The notes beneath the pieces were generated by a model, which was not told the DNA's origin, made no database searches, and worked only from the letters and a program-made list of their open reading frames with translations. Positions 38,806-47,388 of a stretch of DNA of 64,000 nucleotides are shown piece by piece. How positions within the stretch are numbered: the first letter of the stretch is position 1; each line of letters opens with the position of its first letter. The stretch is from Allobosea sp. WAO. GTDB lineage: Bacteria; Pseudomonadota; Alphaproteobacteria; Rhizobiales; Beijerinckiaceae. The position numbers and the translations under genes are program-made. Location: the NCBI RefSeq assembly GCF_001509835.1, contig NZ_JXTJ01000003.1:1-64000 (forward strand), read 5' to 3'.

Positions 38806-38910
38806 TCCGTCCCCCTTGCGATTCGTGCCCTGATTATCCCGTTGGAGCGGGCCAAGGCCAGCGCCATGCGCATAGACCGGCATGGTGACGGCATTTGGAT
38901 GGCGACCACA

Positions 38911-38937
38911 AGCAAAAGCCGGGCTTTCGGCCCGGCT
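38911..38937 (-). terminator. Rho-independent terminator after the cytochrome c gene
   Basis: AGCCGGGC and GCCCGGCT form an 8-bp stem with a 5-base loop. On the minus strand it is followed by TTTTG, giving a U-tract. It lies 36 bases downstream of the cytochrome c stop codon. Confidence 0.8.
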
Positions 38938-38972
38938 CGCAAAGTCGCATCAGTGCAAGGGTTGCCGCCGGA

Positions 38973-39518
38973 TCAGGGCTTCGGCAACGGCTTCGGCGCG
39001 TCAGCCAGCGTGTTGAGATAGGCCACGACATCGGCGCGGGTGTCGGGCTTGCCGAGGCCGGCGAAGGCCATGGTGGTACCCGGCATGTAGGCCTTCGGGT
39101 TCTTCAGGAAGCCGTCGAGCTGTTCGGCTTCCCACTTCTCGGACGCCTTGCCCTTCATCGCGGCCGAATAGCCGAAGCCCTCGACCGAGCCCTTGGCGCG
39201 GCCATAGACGTCGAACAGATGCGGGCCGACCTTGTTGGCGCCGCCCTTCTCGAAGGTGTGGCAGGCCTTGCAGGCGCCGACGGCCTTCTCGCCCTTGGCC
39301 GGGTCGGCCTTGGCGAGGCGCACCGCGATCGGCTCGTCGGCCACAGCCGCCGGGGCCGCACCGCCGCCGGCAGCGGCCGGCTCCAGGCTCGGCAGGTCGA
39401 AGCCGGGGATGGCCGGCTTCTTCGGGGCGAAGACGATGCCGGCGCCCATGTTGAGGGCCATTACGACGAGCAGCGTCGAGAGGCCCGCGCCGGCGATCTT
39501 GTTCAGTTCGATATTCAT
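38973..39518 (-). CDS. Membrane-anchored class I cytochrome c (CycM-like)
   Basis: The ATG at 39518 begins MNIELNK and the upstream extension is not supported. The 181-residue product has an uncleaved N-terminal membrane helix (~9-32), a Pro/Ala-rich linker and a class I cytochrome domain. The haem motif is CKACH (Cys83, Cys86, His87), and the likely distal Met ligand is in PGTTMAF. It would sit on the periplasmic face of the inner membrane and carry electrons from the bc1 complex to terminal oxidase. It ends at the strong hairpin at 38911-38937. Confidence 0.92.
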   Translation of the reverse strand: MNIELNKIAGAGLSTLLVVMALNMGAGIVFAPKKPAIPGFDLPSLEPAAAGGGAAPAAVADEPIAVRLAKADPAKGEKAVGACKACHTFEKGGANKVGPHLFDVYGRAKGSVEGFGYSAAMKGKASEKWEAEQLDGFLKNPKAYMPGTTMAFAGLGKPDTRADVVAYLNTLADAPKPLPKP

Positions 39519-39691
39519 CGTCTCGGGACTCCCGGCCTCGCCGCGCGCGAAGCAAGATAGCGCTCTGGCCGGAGGCTCGCGCACTCCGGCACTCGAAGGC
39601 TGCTTAACCGCTTTGCGCGCTGCATTGCAACTCGTATAAGCACGCTCCGCTTTGAGACCATTTGACGCTTCCGCCGAGCAAGCCCGCCACG

Positions 39692-40435
39692 ATGCCAAAT
39701 CCGCTGATCCTGATCCCCGCCCGCATGCAGGCGACGCGCCTTCCGGGCAAGCCGCTCGCTGACATCCTCGGCGAGCCGATGATCGTCCGCGTCTGGCGCC
39801 GGGCGGTGGAATCGGGCGTGGGCGAAGTCGTGGTCGCGACCGACGAGGCCCGCATCGTCGAGGCGATCGAGCAGGCCGGCGGCAGGGCGGTGATGACCAG
39901 CCCGGCGCACCAGACCGGCTCCGACCGCATCAAGGAAGCCGCCGACATCGTCGATCCCGAGCGCCGGCACGACATCATCGTCAACGTTCAGGGCGATTTC
40001 CCGACGCTGGCGCCGACCGCGATCGCCGCGGCTGTGGAGCCGCTCGCCGATCCCGCCGTCGACATCGCGACGCTGGCCGGCGAGATCACCGACGAGGAAG
40101 AGAAGACCGCGCCGAGCGTCGTCAAGCTGATCGGCAGCGAGATTTCGCCCGGCCGCATGCGCGCGCTCTATTTCACCCGGGCGACGGCGCCCTATGGCGA
40201 TGGGCCGCTCTACCACCATGTCGGCCTTTACGCCTATCGCCGCGCCGCGCTCGACCGCTTCGTCTCGCTGCCGCAATCGCCACTTGAGCTGCGCGAGAAG
40301 CTCGAGCAGCTGCGGGCCCTCGAGGACGGCATGCGCATCGACGCCATGATCATCGATCACGTCCCGCGCGGCGTCGACACTCCCCCTGACCTGGACCGCG
40401 CCCGCGCGTTCCTGACCCCCCGCGCCGGAGCCTGA
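39692..40435 (+). CDS. kdsB: 3-deoxy-manno-octulosonate cytidylyltransferase
   Basis: The ATG at 39692 gives 247 residues, the usual length; an in-frame TTG at 39662 would add ten. KdsB activates Kdo with CTP for lipid A-core assembly. Motifs are [18 protein letters not shown] (nucleotide-binding and catalytic Lys/Arg), [11 protein letters not shown] (Asp ligand) and HVGLYAYRR. pheA follows five bases later on the same strand. The cytochrome c gene is divergent, with ~170 bases between them. Confidence 0.95.
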   Translation: MPNPLILIPARMQATRLPGKPLADILGEPMIVRVWRRAVESGVGEVVVATDEARIVEAIEQAGGRAVMTSPAHQTGSDRIKEAADIVDPERRHDIIVNVQGDFPTLAPTAIAAAVEPLADPAVDIATLAGEITDEEEKTAPSVVKLIGSEISPGRMRALYFTRATAPYGDGPLYHHVGLYAYRRAALDRFVSLPQSPLELREKLEQLRALEDGMRIDAMIIDHVPRGVDTPPDLDRARAFLTPRAGA

Positions 40436-40440
40436 AGACC

Positions 40441-41295
40441 ATGTCTGTCGTCGTATCCTATCAGGGCGAGCCCGGCGCCTTCTCGTCGCAGGCCGCCTTG
40501 CAGGCCTTCCCCGATTGCGAGCTCCTGCCGTGCCCGACCTTCGAGGATGCGCTCGCGGCCGTCTCCGAGGGCAAGGCGCGCTATGGCATGATCCCGATCG
40601 ACAATTCGATCGCCGGCCGCGTCGCCGACATTCATCATCTGCTGCCTCGCTCGGGCCTGCACATCATCGGCGAGCATTTCCTGCCGATCCGCTTCCATCT
40701 GATGGCGGTCGAGGGCGCGACGCTCGCGACCCTGAAGACGGTGCAGAGCCATATCCATGCGCTCGGCCAGTGCCGCAAGATCATCCGCAAGCTCGGCCTC
40801 AAGGCCGAGGTCGCGGCCGATACGGCAGGTTCGGCCAGGCAGGTCGCGGAAGCCGGCGATCTCACCCGCGCCGCGATCGCGCCGCACATCGCGGCCGATG
40901 TCTACGGCCTCAACATCCTGATGGAGGATATCGAGGACGAGAAGCACAACACCACCCGCTTCGTGATCCTCTCGAAATATCCGGAATTCGCCCGCCATGG
41001 TTCGGGAAAGACGGTGACGACGCTGATCTGGCAGGTCCGGAACATCCCCGCCGCGCTCTACAAGGCGCTCGGCGGCTTCGCCACTAACGGCATCAACATG
41101 ACCAAGCTGGAGAGCTACATGGTCGACGGCCAATTCGCCGCGACGATGTTCTACAGCGATGTCGAGGGCCATCCCGACGATCCCGAGCTGAAGCGTGCCC
41201 TGGACGAGCTCTCCTATTTCTCGAAAGAGATGAAGATCCTCGGCGTCTATCCGGCCCATCCCTTCCGCGACACCTTCCCGGAAGCCGGCGAGTAG
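40441..41295 (+). CDS. pheA: Prephenate dehydratase
   Basis: The 284-residue enzyme converts prephenate to phenylpyruvate in phenylalanine synthesis. The dehydratase domain starts VSYQGEPGAFSSQAALQAFP and includes the catalytic NTTRFVIL. The C-terminal ACT domain (~190-275, with KALGGFATNGINMTKLES) mediates phenylalanine feedback. There is no chorismate mutase domain, as is usual for this monofunctional form. A hairpin at 41334-41364 follows. Confidence 0.95.
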   Translation: MSVVVSYQGEPGAFSSQAALQAFPDCELLPCPTFEDALAAVSEGKARYGMIPIDNSIAGRVADIHHLLPRSGLHIIGEHFLPIRFHLMAVEGATLATLKTVQSHIHALGQCRKIIRKLGLKAEVAADTAGSARQVAEAGDLTRAAIAPHIAADVYGLNILMEDIEDEKHNTTRFVILSKYPEFARHGSGKTVTTLIWQVRNIPAALYKALGGFATNGINMTKLESYMVDGQFAATMFYSDVEGHPDDPELKRALDELSYFSKEMKILGVYPAHPFRDTFPEAGE

Positions 41296-41333
41296 CGCCG
41301 CCGACTGCCGATACGGCAGGCCGGGATACGAAA

Positions 41334-41364
41334 CCAGGGGGCAGGTGCTTGCGCCGCCCCCTGG
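41334..41364 (+). terminator. Candidate terminator hairpin after pheA
   Basis: CCAGGGGGC (41334-41342) pairs with GCCCCCTGG (41356-41364), a 9-bp perfect stem with a 13-base loop, 38 bases after the pheA stop. There is no T-tract, so it may be a Rho-type or attenuating structure. Confidence 0.4.
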
Positions 41365-41398
41365 GTCATAGCCTACGGCTTGCTGCAGGAGGCAGGCC

Positions 41399-42499
41399 AT
41401 GGCGAAAAAGGCGCGGGCGCAGAGCGCCCCAGTGAAAGAATGGCTCGCGGCGAATGAATGCGCCCGGCGCATCGGCATCACGGTGCGGGCGCTGCGCGTC
41501 TATGAGCAGCGCGGGCTGATCCGGCCGCGGCGCACGGAGAAGGGCTGGCGTCTCTATGGCGCCGACGAGATCGCCCGCCTCCACGAAGTTCTCGCTCTCA
41601 AGCGGCTCGGCCTGAGCCTCGCCAGCATCGTCGCGCTGCTGCAAGGCAAGGCCATCGACCTCGACCGAACGCTGACATTGCAGTCCGCGGCGCTCTCCGA
41701 GCAGCGCGCCAGGGCGGAGCGCGGGCTGGCCCTCGTCGAGGCCGCCCGGTCGACACTCGCCGCCGGCCGCACGCTTTCCATCGAAGATCTCATCAAGCTG
41801 GCGAAGGAGGCCAATATGCCGGAGCTGACACAAGACAGCGTCGCTAGGCGCCGCTACGAGCAGGCGAGACCGCGCACGCCGATCAAGCTCGATCCTTCCC
41901 TGTTCGAGCGCCATGTCGGCCATTACCGGCTGCCCTCGGGCACGATCATCACGATCACGAGACGCGGCGACAGCCTGTTCGCCCAGCTCACCGGGCAGCC
42001 GGCGCTCGAATTGTTCGCGGAGGCGGAGGGCGCATTCTTCCTGAAGGCGGTGCCGGCGCAGATCAGTTTCGCGGCATCGAAGGGGGCGTCGTCGCAGAGC
42101 CTCACCTTGCATCAGGGTGGCTTCGACACTCTCGCCCTGCGCGTGCCGGCTGAGGAGGCCGCGGCACTGGAGGCCGCGGTCGCTGCGCGCATCCGCAACA
42201 GGACACCGCAGCCGGGAAGCGCCGCGGTGCTGCATGCGATCATCGTCGAGCAGCAGAAGGGGCGTATAGGCGAGGAGCGGATGAGCCCAGAGCTTGCCAT
42301 CGTCGTCGGCGAGCAGTTCCCGATGCTGCAGGAGGAACTCGACGCCAAGGGCGACCTGCGGCAGCTGGTCTTCAAGGGCGTCGGGCCGGATGCGGCCGAC
42401 GTCTACGAAGCCCAGTTCGCCAATGGCAGGCTGGACTGTGGCATCTTCCTGGCCGATGACGGCAAGGCCCATATGCTCTGGTTGACGCCCTCGCTCTGA
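41399..42499 (+). CDS. MerR-family regulator fused to a DUF3471-like barrel domain
   Basis: The 366-residue product starts with a MerR winged-helix domain (~17-85, AARRIGITVRALRVYEQRGL type) and a coiled dimerisation helix. A region from about residue 160 with FERHVGHYRLPSGTIITITR and LFAQLTGQPALELF resembles DUF3471. That domain is usually found at the end of serine hydrolases. A further barrel-like C-terminus has FKGVGPDAADVYEAQFANGR. MerR sensors normally have short metal, drug or B12 domains, so this pairing is unusual. The barrel could bind a hydrophobic ligand. Targets unknown. Confidence 0.78.
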   Translation: MAKKARAQSAPVKEWLAANECARRIGITVRALRVYEQRGLIRPRRTEKGWRLYGADEIARLHEVLALKRLGLSLASIVALLQGKAIDLDRTLTLQSAALSEQRARAERGLALVEAARSTLAAGRTLSIEDLIKLAKEANMPELTQDSVARRRYEQARPRTPIKLDPSLFERHVGHYRLPSGTIITITRRGDSLFAQLTGQPALELFAEAEGAFFLKAVPAQISFAASKGASSQSLTLHQGGFDTLALRVPAEEAAALEAAVAARIRNRTPQPGSAAVLHAIIVEQQKGRIGEERMSPELAIVVGEQFPMLQEELDAKGDLRQLVFKGVGPDAADVYEAQFANGRLDCGIFLADDGKAHMLWLTPSL

Positions 42500-42517
42500 C
42501 GGTAACGCCCGTGGCCG

Positions 42518-43486
42518 TCAGGCCCCGGCCGTCGGCGTCTCGCCGTCGATCGCCCAGGCCTTGAGGATCGTGCTGGCGATCGCGATGTGCTGCGGGCAGG
42601 TCAGGCCGTCCGGATGCCGCCCGTCGATCATCAGCAGCGCTTCCTCGCGGCTGAACCAGCGACCGTCCTCGAGCTCGGTGCCGTCGAGCACGATGTCGTC
42701 GTTCAGCGCCTCGGCGATGCAGCCGATCATCAGCGAGCTCGGGAAAGGCCAGGGCTGCGAGGCGATGTAGCGCACCGCCCCGGTGCGCAGCCCCGCTTCT
42801 TCCCAGGTCTCGCGGCGCACCGCATCCTCGAGCGTCTCGCCGGGTTCGAGGAAGCCGGCGATGCAGGAATACATCTTCGGTGCGAAGCGGGCCTGACGGG
42901 CGAGCAGGCACTTGTCGCCGCGCACCGCCAGCATGATCACGACCGGGTCGGTGCGCGGAAAATGCAGCGCGCCACATTGCGCGCATTCGCGGCGCCAACC
43001 GCCGCTGACCATCAGCGCCGGGCCGCCGCAATTGGCGCAGAAACGATGCCTCGAATGCCAGTCGAGGATCGCCTTCGCCTCGCCGAGCGGGCCGACTTCC
43101 TCGGCAGGCACGAGGCGCTTCAGCGCGACGCTGCGCAGATCGGTGACGACGAGGTCGTCGCGCTCGCGCAGCGCCTCGGTGAGCTGGCGCTCGATCAGCC
43201 GCCCGAAGCAGGCTTGCCCCTCCGGATGGATCCCGAGGAAGACCTCGTCGAGCGCCTTGCCGACGCCGTCGGCCTGCGCCTCGTCGAACCAGATCGTCAG
43301 GTCCTCGGGCCCGATTCGCCGCAGGATCGGCGTCTCGCCGGCGACGACGGCATGGCGCGTGCCCGGGCTCGCGCGATAGCGCGCGACCGCATCGGGCTGG
43401 TCGCGCTGGTCGCCGCGTCGGTCGAGCGGATTGGTGGCGAAGCCGGTGAGGGCGGAGCGTTCGCGGGGGCGGGAGGCGTCGTTCAT
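42518..43486 (-). CDS. nudC: NADH pyrophosphatase / NAD+ diphosphatase (NudC-like)
   Basis: The 322-residue Nudix hydrolase has an N-terminal domain and a four-Cys zinc ribbon (CANCGG and CAQCGALHFPR). The Nudix box is GFLEPGETLEDAVRRETWEEAGL, and the family-specific SQPWPFPSS follows. It hydrolyses NADH to NMNH and AMP and can remove NAD caps from RNA. Length is slightly above E. coli NudC, with a longer N-terminus. It converges with the MerR gene 18 bases away. Confidence 0.93.
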   Translation of the reverse strand: MNDASRPRERSALTGFATNPLDRRGDQRDQPDAVARYRASPGTRHAVVAGETPILRRIGPEDLTIWFDEAQADGVGKALDEVFLGIHPEGQACFGRLIERQLTEALRERDDLVVTDLRSVALKRLVPAEEVGPLGEAKAILDWHSRHRFCANCGGPALMVSGGWRRECAQCGALHFPRTDPVVIMLAVRGDKCLLARQARFAPKMYSCIAGFLEPGETLEDAVRRETWEEAGLRTGAVRYIASQPWPFPSSLMIGCIAEALNDDIVLDGTELEDGRWFSREEALLMIDGRHPDGLTCPQHIAIASTILKAWAIDGETPTAGA

Positions 43487-43529
43487 GCCTCCCGTCCTAG
43501 CGCGCTTTCGGTTCGACCGGAACGGCCGA

Positions 43530-43546
43530 ATACGAAGAATTCGTAT
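43530..43546. promoter_or_regulatory. Inverted repeat upstream of nudC
   Basis: ATACGAA-GAA-TTCGTAT is a perfect 7-bp inverted repeat with a 3-base spacer, 44 bases upstream of the nudC start and in an AT-richer pocket of a GC-rich region. It could be an operator. No cognate regulator is known. Confidence 0.4.
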
Positions 43547-43573
43547 GCGCGCAAATGATCCTCCGGTGCGCCG

Positions 43574-44461
43574 TTACTTCCCCTCGCGGCCGCGCAGCAG
43601 ATGGATGATGCCGGAGAAGTCTGTGCCGCCTTCGCCCCAGGCATTGTGGAGGGCGTAGAGCTGGGCCGCCGCGGCGCCGAGCGGCGTCGAGGCGCCGGCC
43701 GCCTGGGCCGCTTCCTGCGACAGCTTCAGGTCCTTCAGCATCAGCGCCGAGGCGAAGCCGGGTTTGTATTCGTTGTTCGCTGGCGAGGTCGGCACCGGGC
43801 CGGGCACCGGGCAGTAGGTGGTCAGCGACCAGCATTGGCCGGACGAGGTCGAGGCGACGTCGAACAGCGCCTGATGCGACAGGCCAAGCTTCTCGGCGAG
43901 CACGAAGGCCTCGGAGACGCCGATCATCGAAATGCCGAGGATCATGTTGTTGCAGATCTTCGCCGCCTGGCCGTTGCCGGCATCGCCGCAATGCACGACC
44001 CGCCGACCCATGGCCGAAAGGATCGGTTCGCCCTTGGCGAAAGCCTCGGCGCTGCCGCCGACCATGAAGGTCAGCGTTGCGCCCTTGGCGCCGCCGACGC
44101 CGCCGGAGACAGGCGCGTCGAGCGAAAGGCAGCCGCGCTCGGCCGCCAGCGCATGCGCCTTGCGGGCGCTCTCGACGTCGATGGTCGAGGAATCGATCAC
44201 CAGCGCGCCCGGGTTCACCGCGGGGAGAATGTCGGCCCAGACGCCGAGCACATGCTTGCCGGCCGGCAGCATGGTGACGACGATCTCGGCCCCTGCGACC
44301 GCAACTTTCGCGGAGGCGGCGATGCCGACACCAAGCTCCGAGGCCGCGTCCTTGGAGGCCTGCGACAGGTCGAAGGCTTTGACCGTATGCCCCGCCTTGA
44401 CGAGGTTGCCGGCCATCGGCCCGCCCATATTGCCGAGGCCGATGAAGGCGATCGTGGTCAT
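43574..44461 (-). CDS. mmsB: 3-hydroxyisobutyrate dehydrogenase
   Basis: The ATG at 44461 follows GGGAGAGAACGAGC; a longer frame to 44497 is not supported. The 295-residue enzyme oxidises 3-hydroxyisobutyrate to methylmalonate semialdehyde in valine catabolism. It has the NAD-binding FIGLGNMGGPMAGNLV, DAPVSGGVGGAKGATLTFMV and catalytic Lys in GNGQAAKICNNMIL. It is the third gene of the mmsA / acyl-CoA dehydrogenase / mmsB set. Confidence 0.93.
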   Translation of the reverse strand: MTTIAFIGLGNMGGPMAGNLVKAGHTVKAFDLSQASKDAASELGVGIAASAKVAVAGAEIVVTMLPAGKHVLGVWADILPAVNPGALVIDSSTIDVESARKAHALAAERGCLSLDAPVSGGVGGAKGATLTFMVGGSAEAFAKGEPILSAMGRRVVHCGDAGNGQAAKICNNMILGISMIGVSEAFVLAEKLGLSHQALFDVASTSSGQCWSLTTYCPVPGPVPTSPANNEYKPGFASALMLKDLKLSQEAAQAAGASTPLGAAAAQLYALHNAWGEGGTDFSGIIHLLRGREGK

Positions 44462-44492
44462 GCTCGTTCTCTCCCTGCCTTTATTTCGGGTC

Positions 44493-44583
44493 GTCATCCC
44501 GGCCGAAGCGAAGCGGAGAGCCGGGATCCATGCCTGAACCGTTCCGGAATGGATCCCGGGTCGGACTATGTCCGCCCGGGATG
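44493..44583. repeat. Palindromic intergenic repeat element
   Basis: This roughly 90-base GTCAT-starting element lies between mmsB and the acyl-CoA dehydrogenase gene. It contains a perfect 11-bp stem, CCGGGATCCAT (44521-44531) with ATGGATCCCGG (44549-44559), and further GC-rich symmetry near its ends. It has the look of dispersed REP-like elements in Rhizobiales chromosomes. Related segments are at 11121-11168 and 58495-58555. It may also affect expression across the operon, folding as RNA between the genes. Confidence 0.55.
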
Positions 44584-44594
44584 CCCCGGCTTTG

Positions 44595-45743
44595 CTAGTT
44601 CCCCTTGGCCCGTCCGACCAGCGAACGCGCCACGATCATCCGCATCACCTCGTTGGTGCCTTCGAGGATCTGGTGGACCCTGAGGTCGCGAACGATCTTC
44701 TCGATGCCGTAATCGGCGAGATAGCCGTAGCCGCCATGGATCTGTAGCGCCTGGTTGGCGACCTCGAAACCGGTATCGGTCGCGACCCGCTTCGCCATGG
44801 CGCAGAGCTTCGTCGCATCCGGCGTCTTCTCGTCGAGCGCTGCCGCGGCGCGCCACAGGAAGGTCCGAGCGGCCTCCAGCTCGGTCGCCATGTCGGCGAG
44901 CTTGAACTGCAGCGCCTGGAAATCGGCAATGCGGGCGCCGAAGGCCTTGCGCTCCTGCGCGTAGCCGAGCGCCTTGTCGAGCGCGCCCTGTGCGCCGCCG
45001 ATCGAGCAGGCGCCGATATTGAGCCGGCCGCCATCGAGTCCTGCCATGGCGATCTTGAAGCCGATGCCTTCGGGGCCGATCCGGTTCGCCACCGGCACGC
45101 GGCAGTTCTCGAAGATCACGGCGCGCGTCGGCTGGGCGTTCCAGCCCATCTTCTTCTCATTGGCGCCGAACGAGAGGCCGGGCGTGTCCTTCTCGACGAC
45201 GATGGTCGAGATGCCCGACGGGCCGGCCTCGCCGGTGCGCACCATCACGACATAGATGTCGGAGACGCCGGCGCCGGAGATGAACTGCTTCTGGCCGTCG
45301 AGCACATAGTGATCGCCGTCGAGCACGGCCTTGGTCTTCAGCGCCGCAGCGTCCGAACCCGCGCCCGGTTCGGTGAGGCAATAGCTCGCCAGATGCTCCA
45401 TGGTGCAAAGGCTCGGCAGGAATTTCCGCCGCTGCTCGTCCGAGCCGTAGCGATCGATCATCCAGGCGCACATGTTGTGGATCGAGATATAGGCCGCGAC
45501 CGTCGGGCAGCCGGTCGAGAGCGCCTCGAAGATCACTGCCGCGTCGAGCCGCGACAGGCCGGAGCCGCCGACATCGTCGCGGATGTAGATGCCGCCCATG
45601 CCGAGCGCCGCGGCGGCGCGCATTTCCTCGACCGGGAAGTGCTTTTCCTCGTCCCAGCGCACAGCATGTGGCGCCAGGGTTTCGGTTGCGAAACCCTGGG
45701 CCATGTCGCGGATCGCGATCTGGTCTTCGGTGAGGGAGAACAT
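44595..45743 (-). CDS. Acyl-CoA dehydrogenase, probably isobutyryl-CoA dehydrogenase
   Basis: The 382-residue flavoenzyme has the ACAD fold: [11 protein letters not shown] (FAD contact), [13 protein letters not shown], and the C-terminal catalytic Glu region [12 protein letters not shown]. Its place between mmsA and mmsB indicates a branched-chain role, oxidising isobutyryl-CoA to methacrylyl-CoA in valine breakdown. Electrons would pass to ETF. The substrate is inferred from context. mmsA ends 25 bases upstream. Confidence 0.87.
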   Translation of the reverse strand: MFSLTEDQIAIRDMAQGFATETLAPHAVRWDEEKHFPVEEMRAAAALGMGGIYIRDDVGGSGLSRLDAAVIFEALSTGCPTVAAYISIHNMCAWMIDRYGSDEQRRKFLPSLCTMEHLASYCLTEPGAGSDAAALKTKAVLDGDHYVLDGQKQFISGAGVSDIYVVMVRTGEAGPSGISTIVVEKDTPGLSFGANEKKMGWNAQPTRAVIFENCRVPVANRIGPEGIGFKIAMAGLDGGRLNIGACSIGGAQGALDKALGYAQERKAFGARIADFQALQFKLADMATELEAARTFLWRAAAALDEKTPDATKLCAMAKRVATDTGFEVANQALQIHGGYGYLADYGIEKIVRDLRVHQILEGTNEVMRMIVARSLVGRAKGN

Positions 45744-45768
45744 GCCCTGGTCTCCTTCGCCGTCGGCC

Positions 45769-47265
45769 TCAGCCCATCGTCGGGATGACGAAGCTGGCGC
45801 CGTCCTTGATGCCCGAGGGCCAGCGCGCCGTCACCGTCTTGGTCTTGGTGTAGAAGCGGATCGAGTCCGGGCCGTGCTGGTTGAGGTCACCGAAGGAGGA
45901 GCGCTTCCAGCCGCCGAAGGTGTAGTAGGCCAGCGGAACCGGGATCGGCACGTTGATGCCGACCATGCCGACCTGGACCTTCGAGGCGAAGTCGCGGGCA
46001 GCGTCGCCGTCGCGGGTGTAGATCGCGGTGCCGTTGCCGTATTCGTGGTCGTTGGTCAGCTTCAGCGCCTCGTCATAGGTTTCGGCACGGACGACCGAGA
46101 GCACCGGGCCGAAGATCTCTTCCTTATAGATGCGCATGTCCTTGGTGACGTTGTCGAACAGGCAACCGCCGACATAGAAGCCGTTCTCATAGCCCTGCAT
46201 CTTGAAGTCGCGGCCGTCGACGACGAGCTTGGCGCCTTCGCCGATGCCGACATCGACATAGGACTTGATCTTCTCCATCGCCGCCTTGGTGACGACCGGG
46301 CCGTAATCGGCCGAGGTGTCGGTCGAGGGGCCGATCTTCAGGCTCTCGACGCGCGGGATCAGGCGCTTGACCAGCTCGTCGGCGGTCGCCTTGCCGACCG
46401 GGACGGCGACCGAGATCGCCATGCAGCGCTCGCCGGCCGAGCCGTAGCCGGCGCCGATCAGCGCATCGACCGCCTGGTCCATGTCGGCGTCGGGCATGAT
46501 GACCATGTGGTTCTTGGCGCCGCCGAAGCACTGCACGCGCTTACCATTGGCGCAGCCGCGAGCGTAGATGTACTCCGCGATCGGAGTCGAGCCGACGAAG
46601 CCGACGGCCTTGATGTCATGGTCGTCGAGGATGGCGTCGACCGCCTCCTTGTCGCCGTTGACGACATTGAGGATGCCGGGAGGGCCGCCCGCCTCGACGA
46701 AGAGTTCGGCGAGGCGCATCGGCACGCCGGGATCGCGCTCCGAAGGCTTCAGGATGAAGGCGTTGCCGCAGGCGATGGCGGGACCGAGCTTCCAGAGCGG
46801 GATCATCGCCGGGAAGTTGAACGGGGTGATGCCGGCGACGACGCCGAGCGGCTGGCGCAGCGAATAGATGTCGATGCCCGGGCCGGCGCCGTCGGTGAAC
46901 TCGCCCTTCATCAGATTGGGCACGCCGAGCGAGAACTCGACGACCTCGACGCCGCGCTGGATGTCGCCCTTGGCGTCGGGGATGGTCTTGCCGTGCTCGC
47001 GGGCGAGCAGTTCGGCAAGCTCGTCATTGTTCTGGGCGATCAGGTCGAGGAACTTCATCAGCACGCGGGCGCGGCGCTGCGGATTGACCGCTGCCCACTT
47101 CGGCTGCGCCTCCAGCGCGTTCTCAACCGCCGCGCGCAGCTCCTTCTGCGAGGCGAGCGCGACCTGGCCGATCACCGAGCCGTCCATCGGCTGATAGATG
47201 TCGGCCGTGCGGCCAGAAGTTCCCGCGACATGCTTGCCGCCGATAAAATGCCCGACCTGACGCAT
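45769..47265 (-). CDS. mmsA: Methylmalonate-semialdehyde dehydrogenase (CoA-acylating)
   Basis: The 498-residue aldehyde dehydrogenase converts methylmalonate semialdehyde to propionyl-CoA, with CO2 release, in valine (and inositol or thymine) catabolism. Signatures are [48 protein letters not shown], and the catalytic Cys in [17 protein letters not shown]. Length matches MmsA. It is the first gene of its leftward operon, with a divergent LysR gene 123 bases away. Confidence 0.95.
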   Translation of the reverse strand: MRQVGHFIGGKHVAGTSGRTADIYQPMDGSVIGQVALASQKELRAAVENALEAQPKWAAVNPQRRARVLMKFLDLIAQNNDELAELLAREHGKTIPDAKGDIQRGVEVVEFSLGVPNLMKGEFTDGAGPGIDIYSLRQPLGVVAGITPFNFPAMIPLWKLGPAIACGNAFILKPSERDPGVPMRLAELFVEAGGPPGILNVVNGDKEAVDAILDDHDIKAVGFVGSTPIAEYIYARGCANGKRVQCFGGAKNHMVIMPDADMDQAVDALIGAGYGSAGERCMAISVAVPVGKATADELVKRLIPRVESLKIGPSTDTSADYGPVVTKAAMEKIKSYVDVGIGEGAKLVVDGRDFKMQGYENGFYVGGCLFDNVTKDMRIYKEEIFGPVLSVVRAETYDEALKLTNDHEYGNGTAIYTRDGDAARDFASKVQVGMVGINVPIPVPLAYYTFGGWKRSSFGDLNQHGPDSIRFYTKTKTVTARWPSGIKDGASFVIPTMG

Positions 47266-47326
47266 GGCGTCCTCCCGATTGTGCTGCGAAAGTTCTGCTT
47301 GCGCTTACCCCTACCATTATCGTTTG

Positions 47327-47363
47327 TGCACGACTATAGGGAGATTAAGTCGCCTGTCGTGCA
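47327..47363. promoter_or_regulatory. Candidate LysR operator between mmsA and its divergent regulator gene
   Basis: TGCACGAC (47327-47334) and GTCGTGCA (47356-47363) are perfect inverted 8-mers about 29 bases apart centre to centre. They sit in the 123-base divergent region, with a small overlapping CGACT/AGTCG repeat inside. Placement fits autoregulation and control of mmsA by the LysR protein. The promoter elements themselves are not assignable with confidence. Confidence 0.5.
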
Positions 47364-47388
47364 TAAAAGCAGATATGGAGGAAGCGTC

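Noticed and set aside
39662..39691. TTG start for kdsB, ten residues longer
   Set aside because: The ATG at 39692 matches the usual KdsB N-terminus ([11 protein letters not shown]) and length.
45589..47388. Long plus-strand upstream extension of the LysR gene
   Set aside because: It is antisense to mmsA and the acyl-CoA dehydrogenase gene. The LysR family start with a good ribosome-binding site is at 47389.
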